45,649 nt of DNA from Candidatus Wirthbacteria bacterium (GTDB taxonomy: Bacteria > Patescibacteriota > CG2-30-54-11): positions 1 through 45,649 of the forward strand of contig CAISZI010000031.1 of assembly GCA_903889905.1 (NCBI GenBank), read 5' to 3'. The stretch's first letter is position 1; every line of letters begins with the position of its first letter. The position numbers were made by a program, and so were the translations under genes. The notes under the pieces are model-generated. The model was not told the DNA's origin, ran no database searches, and saw only the letters and a program-made list of their open reading frames with translations. Of the stretch, positions 7,788 to 18,000 are shown one piece after another.

Positions 7788-8774
7788 TTATAAACTCTGC
7801 AGTTCTTTTTCGATCAACATCGCTACCCAATTATCGGTATAGATGTAATCTTTGTGAGGTTCGTCATATTGGCAGAATTCAACCTTGCAATCCCTCGGGT
7901 TTTTGCATTGAGTTGGAGGTCTGACTTGATACTTTTTCCACATTTGGGTATGCCATCCCATCCCTTTGTCTATCTTTGCCTTTGAATTGATCATAGCTAG
8001 AACCGTTGATGGTTTGTAATGACCGGGGTTGACTACAGACACGACTTTTTCTTTAATTCCTACAATCATCTTTTCATATTGTGCCATTTCGGCAGGGTCA
8101 GCTGGATCAAATCTGACAAACTCAATCGCGACGTCGGAGCTGTTTCGGTGATTACCGATTTTGGGGATAAAGAAGGCTTTGAACGCATATTGTTGAGAAT
8201 TGGCCACGTCCTCAGTAAGTGAATCCCTAAATTGCTTAATGAAACTGAACACTTTTTCGTCCTGTTTGGTTCTGGGCAGACTTTTTCTCTGTGTCGTAAA
8301 CTGCAGCGGAATAAATAAACTTTCAACGATCGAATGGACGTCCCCAAATTCTTTGACAATAAGTTCTTCGAAATTCAGTAACAGGGCTTGGCACTCCCCT
8401 GATATCGAAGGGTCGATTATTGGCATAAATCTGTGTTCAATTTTGTTTCGGAGTGTGACAAAAAAATCAATATTCTTGAATACTGGATTGTTCGGATAGT
8501 GGTAAAAGTATTTGGCACACTCAGTCAATTCCCATGTTCTGTAATCCCCATCAACAACTTCGTATCTGCGTTTACCTTTCTTACGGTAGTATTTGACACC
8601 TTGTCGTTCAAAAACAGCATGGAGCAGCGATGTCCAAGCAATGCACATCAAAACAATGAAACCACCTGAACGAAAAGCTGTTTTGGGCTTATTGTAGATA
8701 TCCACAGCCAAAAGAGCTGATTCTTTTGCCTTTTCCAAGAGATTCGCAACCTTCTTTGGTAAACCTCTGCTCAT
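7788..8774 (-). CDS. DUF3644-family protein with HEPN-like motif
   Basis: A 328-residue protein recognised as DUF3644-like from the N-terminal helical region (LEKAKESALLAVDIYNKP followed by FRSGGFIVLMCIAWTSLLHA). At residues 109-114 it has RNKIEH, which matches the R-N-x3-H signature of HEPN ribonuclease-type domains, directly followed by a conserved-looking RFMP. DUF3644 proteins are often seen in defence islands. It is downstream of DUF499 with a 92-base gap and no terminator visible, so it is probably part of the same transcript. The C-terminal ~70 residues contain several Cys/His (TQCKNPRDCKVEFCQYDEPH), possibly a metal site. Likely role: nucleic-acid-targeting effector or sensor, inferred. 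Confidence 0.75.
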   Translation of the reverse strand: MSRGLPKKVANLLEKAKESALLAVDIYNKPKTAFRSGGFIVLMCIAWTSLLHAVFERQGVKYYRKKGKRRYEVVDGDYRTWELTECAKYFYHYPNNPVFKNIDFFVTLRNKIEHRFMPIIDPSISGECQALLLNFEELIVKEFGDVHSIVESLFIPLQFTTQRKSLPRTKQDEKVFSFIKQFRDSLTEDVANSQQYAFKAFFIPKIGNHRNSSDVAIEFVRFDPADPAEMAQYEKMIVGIKEKVVSVVNPGHYKPSTVLAMINSKAKIDKGMGWHTQMWKKYQVRPPTQCKNPRDCKVEFCQYDEPHKDYIYTDNWVAMLIEKELQSL

Positions 8775-8865
8775 TTTACAGACCGCTGTAATACTTTAAT
8801 TGCACAATTTACTACTGTTCATGCAATCGCAATATGGTGATGCGCGCTTTCGGCTTCTCTCGTCT

Positions 8866-11800
8866 TTACTCCTTCTCAAACCCCTGACTCGTGAACTTCA
8901 ACGTCCGCCCATTCTCTGTGACAGTACGCACAACCTGATCAGATGCACCCTCGGGAATGACAGCCTCAATCTCCATTGTTACTTTGACTGTTGCCCCATC
9001 AAGAGCGACAAGATGCGACAATACTTCTTCTGCAATACGTCCAGCATCACGCCCTACGCGAGATGGATCAAGATTTACGCTACCATGAAAACGCTTCGGT
9101 TTGGTTTGAACAGGGACAACAGGTTGATTTGACGTAACTGCGTCAGTCGATGTCATTGGTATTGGCTGACTATCAGTAGATTCTAATGCTGCTTGTTGCT
9201 GATCAGCGGTTCGCTGTGCTTGTGCCTTTTCCGAACGTACGACTAATCCTGAGTTTGGTGAAAATAGTGAAATATTTTCCCCACAGCGTATGCCTCGATA
9301 CCGTTCGCTCGTTTCGTCATAACTGTCAGCATATCCAAAAGTCTCCTGCTGCCATGTCATAAGCGATACGCCATCACGAACAGCCTCAGTTAAAACTGCG
9401 GGAGAAGACAAACGCGGCAGGTACAAATACCGCGAAAAATCGTCTGAGAGCTGTACCATCGAGACGTGATCGCCACGCCAAAGTGGGATACGATCCAGCT
9501 CCATCTTCAAACGGGTACCAGCTAATGCGGTTATCATAAGCTCATCATTGCGTAGTCTCTTACTCGCTCGTGTGGCCAATGAATCCAAACCACTCAACCT
9601 AATCGCCTGCCACTCGATTTTCGCTTGGGGTTTACTCTGAGTAGGTACAAGAAGCCATTGATATGCTTCAGGTAGTTTGGCATCGATGGCACTATTGGCT
9701 GCACTTTTCTGCGTTTCAGCTTGCTTGATTTGGTGTGCGGTCAAGTCAAGTGATTCTTTATCTGTCAGTATAGACTCCCATGCCAAATAGTGACGGACTG
9801 ATTCATCCAATTCTTGCAAACGAGTCTGATCAACTGCGAGAAAAATCAACGAATTGCGATACAGACGAGGAGCAGTGCCCCTGTTTTCCAGTATTTCTTG
9901 GGCAGCTACAATGGCTTTACTTTTGGCTTCCTTCGAGTATGGCTGACCAACGCCCAAAACGACCAAACGAGTGTCCATTTCGTCTGGTACATCAGCGCTC
10001 GATTGAGGCACGGGGTGAACACGACCAAAATCCCCAGTAGTCCTCAGATTGATGCGTAACCTCTTATCAATTTCTGTTACTACAGCATCAATATCGCGCC
10101 GAAACTGTTCTGATCTGTCACCGGCAAGTTTTGTAACAGTAGGTTTCGTATCATACCAATAGCGCGTTCCATCTTGGTATAGATAAGTAGCTCTGCTCGA
10201 GAGCCGACGCAACGCATCGCCAAACACGGCTGGCGATTCTCCGGGCATGACGCAGCCAAGTCTGACACGACGATCTTCTATCCCCCGATGAGAGTCGCCT
10301 GCGCTTGGTGCGGAACCAAGATAAATAGTCCGCGCAACACGACGAGAAGCAGAGTACTTACCCAAATTGCTGAACTGGGCATCTATCTGTACTGGCAACG
10401 AATTAGGACCATCGACATCTTTTTCGATAATTGGCATCCAGTTATCGGAAAGATAACGGGTCAACTCAGATTGAATACGCGGGTCATCGATGCCAACGTG
10501 TGCGGGGAGAATCAATGGGTTTTTATCTCCCTTTTCCCATAAAGAGTGGATGACAGCAGCCATAAGACGCAGGACACCACGCGTTCTCTGAAATTTCACC
10601 AGAGTTGACCAATCATTGTAGAGCCTATCGAATACCTCAGGATGGATCGGGTATGCAGCCTTTATTCGCTTCTCATAGTCAGCTTCATGGCACTCAGATG
10701 GGAACTCCTGTTGCTGGGAACGATACATATCAAAAAAAGACTGGGCGACAGTATCACGGGCAACGAACTGTTCTTTTGAAATCAAAGGTTCAAATAAACG
10801 ACGCCTGACGATCTCGAACCCCTCCTCAGCGGTAGCTGGTCGCCAAGAGGCCTCTACTCGCCCTACAGCGTTACGTAGACGCTGAAGAGCAGCTCTGCCA
10901 CGTTCACCACCAACTTCAATGTCATCTGCCACAGCATGGGGTGAACCCGTCGTATCTGAAGCAGGCAAACTGATCACAAGAAGGCAGTTCTTGGCATCCT
11001 TGGCAGATTCGGTCAAAGTCTGGGCAAAGGTAAAGTGAGTTTCGAACGTCCCGGCAGGAAGGTCATCCTTGTCATGAAGCTGACGCGCATACGCAACCCA
11101 CTCATCGATCAAGATGAGGCACGGGCCGTATTCAACCATCAGCTCACGGAGTGCGTCACCTGGACTTGTCGCCTTTTCATCATCCGCCTGAATTTTTTGA
11201 AAAGCTTTTTTACCCCCCAGCTGCCATGCAAACTCACCCCACAACGTTCTAACGACCGTGCCATCTGCTTTCACTGAGGGATTGCCAGGAGAAATCTTAT
11301 TGCCAACCAGTACAACCCGATTTGCTTTGGGAATGGATTCGACTCCTGCACGTGTGACTACTTCTTCGACTCCAGTTAGCTGTGTCTCTTTGACACCAGA
11401 AAAAAGATGATAAAGAGCGAGCATGGAGTGGGTCTTGCCACCACCAAAGTTAGTCTGTAGTTGAACGACGGGATCAGCTCCTTTGCCCGATAATCGCTGC
11501 AATGCACCCGTAAGGAGTCCTTTTAGACTATCCGTCAGATAGGTACGACGAAAAAACTCAACCGGATCACGATATTCATCTACGCCCTCACCAAGGTAGA
11601 CTTGCCAAAGATCAGCAGCAAACTCGGCTTGCTGGTAGCGACCACTCGCCACATCTTGATGAGGTGTAACAACTTCACGCCACGGCTTAAGCGTCGGATC
11701 AGATGATGACTCAATAGTGGTCTGGACCGCTCTTCGTTTTTCACTGCGTGCTTGTTCGTCAAAGATGACACGACGAAGCTCCATTTTCATCTTATTGACT

Positions 11801-12186
11801 TCATCAGCCTGAGCTGCCGATATTGCAGTCAATAGACGAGCCGCTGAGTCCAGTGCACGATCAGCATCATCACTGGTGAACGCTTGCTGATGTGCCCATT
11901 TGTTACGCACATCCCTAAGTTCACTCACGAGGCTTCGTTCAGCAAAGCCAAGTGTCTGCTTGAATACAGAATTCCAAGATTCCCACATTAGTTTGAGCAG
12001 AGCAGCAACATCCCACTCGGTAAAAGGTTTATCAACAAGCAATCGATCTTCCCCGAGGTAAGTCCGTGCTTGCATCAGTGCCTGCTCAGCATAAATGCTA
12101 GTCATCTCCCGTTCCACATAAGGTGCAATACCTACTTTTAGTAGATCCATTGCTTTGGAAATACGGTCATGATTTGTGATCGCCAT
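8866..12186 (-). CDS. DUF499 P-loop ATPase of the defence operon
   Basis: A 1106-residue protein. Residues ~1-130 form a helical Swt1-like HEPN domain with RNKWAH at about 94-99. The ATPase core has Walker A NFGGGKTHS (about 246-254) and Walker B CLILIDEW (about 355-362), typical of DUF499. A ~100-residue disordered region near 970-1030 is rich in Gln and Ser and is followed by a small C-terminal domain with KPKRFHGSVNLDP. DUF499 ATPases travel with DUF1156 methyltransferases and helicases in predicted antiphage loci. The start has GAGGG about nine bases upstream and lies 14 bases after the methyltransferase stop. I infer an ATP-driven switch or remodelling subunit working with the helicase and methylase. 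Confidence 0.9.
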   Translation of the reverse strand: MAITNHDRISKAMDLLKVGIAPYVEREMTSIYAEQALMQARTYLGEDRLLVDKPFTEWDVAALLKLMWESWNSVFKQTLGFAERSLVSELRDVRNKWAHQQAFTSDDADRALDSAARLLTAISAAQADEVNKMKMELRRVIFDEQARSEKRRAVQTTIESSSDPTLKPWREVVTPHQDVASGRYQQAEFAADLWQVYLGEGVDEYRDPVEFFRRTYLTDSLKGLLTGALQRLSGKGADPVVQLQTNFGGGKTHSMLALYHLFSGVKETQLTGVEEVVTRAGVESIPKANRVVLVGNKISPGNPSVKADGTVVRTLWGEFAWQLGGKKAFQKIQADDEKATSPGDALRELMVEYGPCLILIDEWVAYARQLHDKDDLPAGTFETHFTFAQTLTESAKDAKNCLLVISLPASDTTGSPHAVADDIEVGGERGRAALQRLRNAVGRVEASWRPATAEEGFEIVRRRLFEPLISKEQFVARDTVAQSFFDMYRSQQQEFPSECHEADYEKRIKAAYPIHPEVFDRLYNDWSTLVKFQRTRGVLRLMAAVIHSLWEKGDKNPLILPAHVGIDDPRIQSELTRYLSDNWMPIIEKDVDGPNSLPVQIDAQFSNLGKYSASRRVARTIYLGSAPSAGDSHRGIEDRRVRLGCVMPGESPAVFGDALRRLSSRATYLYQDGTRYWYDTKPTVTKLAGDRSEQFRRDIDAVVTEIDKRLRINLRTTGDFGRVHPVPQSSADVPDEMDTRLVVLGVGQPYSKEAKSKAIVAAQEILENRGTAPRLYRNSLIFLAVDQTRLQELDESVRHYLAWESILTDKESLDLTAHQIKQAETQKSAANSAIDAKLPEAYQWLLVPTQSKPQAKIEWQAIRLSGLDSLATRASKRLRNDELMITALAGTRLKMELDRIPLWRGDHVSMVQLSDDFSRYLYLPRLSSPAVLTEAVRDGVSLMTWQQETFGYADSYDETSERYRGIRCGENISLFSPNSGLVVRSEKAQAQRTADQQQAALESTDSQPIPMTSTDAVTSNQPVVPVQTKPKRFHGSVNLDPSRVGRDAGRIAEEVLSHLVALDGATVKVTMEIEAVIPEGASDQVVRTVTENGRTLKFTSQGFEKE

Positions 12187-12200
12187 TAACTAACCCTCAA

Positions 12201-15077
12201 TTAGATAAATGTTTGTTGCACAGGTTCAGTCACGACAATATCCTGAGAGAGACGAACTATTTCAGGCCAGCTCTGAACAAGTGTGTTATAAGCTAACGCG
12301 TCTGCAGAACGCTTCTTGCGTTCGCAAAGGGAATAAAGACGGTAACAAAGTGCCCTTGCCTCCTCTGATTTTGTTCCAAGTTTTGCCACGATCTCCGCTG
12401 CAGCACCTTCACCACCTTTATCAAGTACTCGTATTAAATGATGCACAACCTCCCAATCAGTAAGCCGAGAATCTGTGGATGGGTCCCAGTCAATAGGTAG
12501 TTCGTCTGCTCTAAGAAGGCGAACTTTGCCACGACTGGACAATAAGATTCCCGCGTCCTCTAAACCTCTTACACTCGTATTCTTAGCCCTTGCTAAATTG
12601 TCGGCAACACCAAACTCCCCCTCGATAAATCCCAGTTGCTCAAACCATGCTAATGCCCAGCGACTATCAGCATCAAAAGATCCTTCTTGTTCAGCAAGAG
12701 TCTCATCAAGGGTCTGGTTAATCAACGTAAGTGCATCACGTACTGAAAGTGGCTTTCCCGTAGCATCAAGTACTTTAGAGAACCGTGTATAGATTGCCAT
12801 CCCCGGACCAATTGATGCCTGCGCTAAATCCACTGGGGCAATATTGCTGCGCTGCATACTAATTAGAGCCAGCGGGAGTTCAGTCTTTAGTATAGAAAGA
12901 AACTCCCGTCGAGTTGTGGTGGGAGCATCTGTTGCACGCTTCCGACATACAAGAACAATACTTGAAGCTAGTGCGTTAGCTCCTATACCGATCGATCTTT
13001 CGCCTCGTTCCGTGCGCATCGGCCATGTTCCTGTCAAGGAAAAACCCGCGTGTATAACTGCATCAAGAAATGTCTCCCAACCTGTACTAGCTGTTCCATC
13101 TATACCTTCTCTCTCCGATTGCTTAAATGCATAGTAAATAGTGACAGGGAAGGCAGGATGTACCTGCTCGGAAAGGCGATGCATTACTTGCGTCATACCA
13201 TCAAGGAAAAAATGTTCGGCTTTGTCCTTACTCCCATGTCGGTTGGCTGACGCTACTAATTCTTCAGCTTTTGGCACACTGAGAGTTGCGAAGATATCTG
13301 GGAAGATAGTCTTTACTGAACGACGCAACCAGACATAAAAAAAGTCAGATAGATCTGCGTAGCAAATGTTGTCATAGTATGGTGGATCTGTAGAAACCAC
13401 CTTCGCTTCCGTTAATGTTTGACTTGCCGCATCGGCTTGTGTTGCAGTTCCATTTGGATGCGCTGGCAAGCTTTTCGACGCCTCAACCGATGCTTCCACG
13501 ATTGAGAACCACGAACCCATTTTTGAAAAAGGAGAAAGTTCAACGTAGTCCCAATTCATAGGAATCGCTTGTCGAGAAAATAATGCTCGAACACTTTGAT
13601 TTGAGTTATTCCAGCTACATAACGAATTTGATAAATCGCACCACCGAGATGTAGCAAGCGATAAATATACTACAACTGCCTCTGCATATGCTTTGGCGTC
13701 AACGCCCCCATCTCGAAGGGTTTTATTGTCATCAGCAAGACCCGCAGAAATCGCATCTTTCTTTACCAGTGCAACCGATTCCTGTACTAAGTCAGAGAAG
13801 GTCGTTAACGCTACTAGCTGGCGAGGGGTAAAAATGTCGCCAAGGTTTGTCATTCCATATACGGGTGGTTGGAAGTTGCGATGCTTCATTGGCATCTCAC
13901 AGTCTGGTTTCCATATCGGCTTTGCATGTCGAGCAATCGTCTCCATGCCCTCGCTTGGTGACAGATATAAGCGACTTCGATCTCCTTCGACTACAATGGC
14001 CATTAACTTATCACCAAGTCGCCCGGCATGTCCCTCAGACCGAATATAATCGTATGGAATCGGCGTACCAGACATAACGCACTTGAAGGCTGCTCTTTTT
14101 CCAGCAGATGTTCCTTTCTTTGCTGCTTCAACATCCTTTGGTTTTCCCAATTTGACCACAAACTTGTAACCGCTCTGCACAATCACAGGCTCGATAACAA
14201 TTTCCTTGCCAACTCTATTTGAGAGCACAAAAGTAGATACGAGTGGAACATCTATTTGTGAGAAAGCCGGATTGGGACTTTTGACTGTTCGCGCCCAAAT
14301 GTATGCAATTACGTTCAGTTCCTTCCCCAAATATTTATCTAAATCTGATCGTTCTCTCACCATTTCAGCTGTGATAGAAATTTTGGGGTAAAGAAATCCG
14401 ATACGTTTCTCTGCTTCCTTATGAATCCATTTCCCATAATAGTGAATATCTTCGGCTAGCCCTTTTGCGCCATTCCATTCCTTTGCAAAAAGAGTCTGAT
14501 CCTTACGTGAGTCGGGATTGATTGGCGGCCTGCCCGCGAACCTAGGTGGAATCTCTAACATAGCTTTATTGATTAAAACCGCTACAGGATTAAGGTCTGA
14601 TGCATAACTGTCTAACCCTAATCGCTGAGCTTCGAGCGGTAAGGCACCACCACCGGCAAATGGATCGTGAAACGCCGGAAGGACATATCTATCAAAAAGT
14701 TCCTGAGCGTTTGGGTGATCAGCATTGGCAGCACAGGACATGCGCCAGGAATTCCATATCTCATCACGTGCCTGCTTTAGCACTGTCTCATTCGTGGTAT
14801 TTTCCCATAATACCAAGTCTTCGATTATCTTAAAAAGACGCTTTCGTTCCTTGTCCTGTTTCTGAGGTGTGGGAAAAAGGTCAGGATGCGAAGATGGATC
14901 ATCTACCATCTGGGCAAAAATCACTGCACGTGCTGCCGCAAGTGGACGACGGGCCCACCAAATGTGAATTGAACGAGGATGTCTTCTCGTAAAAGGCTGT
15001 TTTTCTAATGCACAGGCTTTGTTGATGGCCTCCAGAGGCAATGAAACTTCAATTAATTTTTTATAACAAACTGTCAT
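12201..15077 (-). CDS. DUF1156 adenine-specific DNA methyltransferase
   Basis: A 958-residue protein that opens with the DUF1156 signature (KLIEVSLPLEAINKACALEK, then HPRSIHIWWARRPLAAARA). SAM-binding motif I is at about 136-150 (DPFAGGGALPLEAQRLG) and the catalytic DPPY motif at about 564-567 (TDPPYYDNICYADLSDFFY), the pattern of N6-adenine methyltransferases. DISARM class 1 methylases (DrmMI) share this domain. In such systems methylation marks host DNA and absence of the mark on phage DNA triggers defence. The gene overlaps the helicase stop by four bases (ATGA), so the two are translated together. The target sequence cannot be predicted. Confidence 0.92.
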   Translation of the reverse strand: MTVCYKKLIEVSLPLEAINKACALEKQPFTRRHPRSIHIWWARRPLAAARAVIFAQMVDDPSSHPDLFPTPQKQDKERKRLFKIIEDLVLWENTTNETVLKQARDEIWNSWRMSCAANADHPNAQELFDRYVLPAFHDPFAGGGALPLEAQRLGLDSYASDLNPVAVLINKAMLEIPPRFAGRPPINPDSRKDQTLFAKEWNGAKGLAEDIHYYGKWIHKEAEKRIGFLYPKISITAEMVRERSDLDKYLGKELNVIAYIWARTVKSPNPAFSQIDVPLVSTFVLSNRVGKEIVIEPVIVQSGYKFVVKLGKPKDVEAAKKGTSAGKRAAFKCVMSGTPIPYDYIRSEGHAGRLGDKLMAIVVEGDRSRLYLSPSEGMETIARHAKPIWKPDCEMPMKHRNFQPPVYGMTNLGDIFTPRQLVALTTFSDLVQESVALVKKDAISAGLADDNKTLRDGGVDAKAYAEAVVVYLSLATSRWCDLSNSLCSWNNSNQSVRALFSRQAIPMNWDYVELSPFSKMGSWFSIVEASVEASKSLPAHPNGTATQADAASQTLTEAKVVSTDPPYYDNICYADLSDFFYVWLRRSVKTIFPDIFATLSVPKAEELVASANRHGSKDKAEHFFLDGMTQVMHRLSEQVHPAFPVTIYYAFKQSEREGIDGTASTGWETFLDAVIHAGFSLTGTWPMRTERGERSIGIGANALASSIVLVCRKRATDAPTTTRREFLSILKTELPLALISMQRSNIAPVDLAQASIGPGMAIYTRFSKVLDATGKPLSVRDALTLINQTLDETLAEQEGSFDADSRWALAWFEQLGFIEGEFGVADNLARAKNTSVRGLEDAGILLSSRGKVRLLRADELPIDWDPSTDSRLTDWEVVHHLIRVLDKGGEGAAAEIVAKLGTKSEEARALCYRLYSLCERKKRSADALAYNTLVQSWPEIVRLSQDIVVTEPVQQTFI

Positions 15078-18000
15078 TTCGACTCCTTCGTCTTTTGAGT
15101 GTCTGGTACCACTGCTCGAGCAACCAGCTCCCCAAAATCATAATTAACGCTAGTCACCCCAAAATCAGGTTCCCGTTGAAATGGCTGATAGACATAGTGA
15201 ACCCGATGCGACCGATCTGGCATAAGCTCTACGATGGCGAGAATGAAATTATCTGGTTGATTGAGCGAATAGAGTATTTCGTTACGGGTCACCGTAAGTG
15301 TCGCGGCGCCTGACTCTCGCCCTTTTACCTCAATAAACCGTAACAGTCCTGTTTTGGGGTCATGACTTTCTATGTCATAACCCAGTTTGTCAGTTTCTCG
15401 ATCGACAGGTACATAACCAAGCTGACTCTCAACTTCCATCACCACCTCCCGAGCATATGCCGCAACTGCCTGATTATCAGTGACTGTGGTTGTAGTGTTT
15501 ACTTTCTTCCCTTCAATTTGAGCCAACAATCCCATAGGTACGACCACAAAACCGCCTAATATGACCGGAGGTAGTGCCGATATCTGCGCTTCGAGATCAA
15601 GCTGTTCTAGCCGTTTCTGAAGACGAGTCTGAAGATCATCAGCTCTTCGCCGCGCTTCCTGAGAATTGAGTTTGGCATTCACTTTGCCTGACTGCTCTTG
15701 CAGCTTCAATTGTTCTGCACGGTGATCCCAATAGTTGATCTCCTTGGTGAGACGTTCTTTAACTGCAATACGGGTCTTATTGATCAAACTGATGCGACGG
15801 TCACGAACCTCGGAAATATGTTCTGGCACAACATGTGAAATAGCATGATTTTGGGCTATTTGTTCAGATTCCTTAGTGATCCACGCACAGGCAGGGCTAT
15901 CAAGTATGGCATCAACACCTGGTTCATCTGATCGTAATGGTCTGTAATCCAGATAGGGAGCATAGTGAATGTGTCGCGTATCTCCCTGCTCGTCAACTTC
16001 TACATAAAGTACCCGTTTAGAAATTACTCTACGATCACCGCTGCGAGTGATACTGGCATCCTGTAGTTCATGTTCGAGGTAGAACAAAATTCGCGGTGAG
16101 GTACCCATATCTCGCTCATCAACCAGTATCGTCCCCCTTCTGAGAAGATCACGATGCCTCTGTAGGGTCAGATCAATCGTTGCGTCGAGTAGTGGGTGCC
16201 CCGGGCATACAAAAGCAGCTAGAGGCTGCCCCTGTGGCGCAATAAGAGGCTTTTCAAAGGCTATCCGTTCATATCTCGGTAGTACTGGGTCGCCAGTACC
16301 AATCATGCGGTCGCAGTTGCGCACTGTCGCAGGCACATGAGTTACTTCGTAGCGTCGCGTTTCCCTCTGCTTTACTGCACCACCAAGCTGGTGGAATGCC
16401 TCAAGGAAGAATGACTCTATGTAGTGAGGCTGAAGCCTACGGGTTTCAGCGCGTTCCATATTTTCCCGCACTTTTTGCACTGCTGTGGCATCCATCACAT
16501 CTTGTACTAAAGCTTTTTCTTCAAACAATTCCTTGATCTTGGTTTGATCAAGTGCATCTGTAACAGTCTTGGTCAAACGGGATTTAACATCCTCACGTTC
16601 ACCATATCGTATAGCCTCGATGAGTAATTCTCTGAGTGACTTGCCCTCAAACAGAAGCTTCCCGAGGACATCGAATACCTGACCACCGAGTGCTTTTCGC
16701 GCTTCCTCTAACTTCTTAAACAAAGTCAGATATACGTCACCTTCTCTGGTCTCCTCGGCAATCAAATTCCATAAATGGCACACTTCCGTCTGGCCGATAC
16801 GATGGATACGACCAAACCGCTGTTCGAGTCGGTTGGGGTTCCAAGGTAAGTCGTAATTGACCATGAGGTGAGCTCTCTGCAAATTGATACCTTCACCAGC
16901 GGCATCTGTTGCAACGAGTACCTGTACCTGGGGATCGTGTTTGAATGACTCTTGAGCAAGTCTGCGTTCCTCTCTACCCATAGCACCATGGATTTTGACA
17001 ACAGCTGAATCACGCCCCAGCAATGTTTTGATCTTTTGTTCAAGATAGGTAAGTGTATCGCGGTGTTCGGTGAAAATGACAAGTTTTTGCTTGGTCGATG
17101 GAATAAATTGAGGTTTGGGTTTCGATTTATCAGCATCAGCCGATGCTGCCGTGGGTGTAAAAATTTCATTCAGCAAATCGGCCAACTCACGCCATTTGCG
17201 ATCTTCCCCACTTCGCCTGACCGCCTGTGCTTGAGATTCAAGGTTTGCTAATGTGGCAATTTCTGCTTTCAGCTCTTCAATTGTCTGAGCAGCAGTCGCT
17301 TGATCCAATACCTGTTCTTCTGTTTCTTCAACTTCTTGATCAGGGGCATCTTCTAGTTCATCCACATCATCTGCATCGAGCGTAGGCATGTCGGCCATGA
17401 AAGCCTCGATTTGTGCCCCACGCTGTTGGATCTCCAGGTCTCTCAGCTTCTTTTTCAGTCGCTCACCCCGTCGTCGGAGCGATTGGTAAATGGCTTCGGG
17501 TGAGGAAGCCAAACGACGCTGAAGAATAGTAAGGGCGAATCCTACTGTCCCTTTGCGCCCTTCGTTTTGCAGTGCTTCCGCTCGATTAAACTCCTCCTGA
17601 ACATATTCCGTTACTTTTTTATACAGCAATGCTTCCATATCCGACAGCTTATAAGGCACAGAATAAGCGATACGCTCTGGAAACAAAGGTTTCCCGTCGA
17701 ATTTAAGAAGCTTTTCCTTGACCATACGACGCATCAGATCGGACACGTCAGCAGTATGCGCACCATCCCTGACTTTGCCCTCAAAACGATCTCCATCGAG
17801 CAACGATAAGAAAAGCTGGAAGTCTTGTTCTTTTCCATTGTGCGGTGTTGCTGTCATGAGCAAAAAATGCCGTGTAGTAGATGACAGCATCTGCCCCAGT
17901 TTGAAACGTTTCGTGTATTTTGTCTCTCCGTTGAAAACGCTGGCAGACAGCTTATGTGCTTCATCGCAGACAACCAAATCCCAGTGGCAATCAGGCGCGA

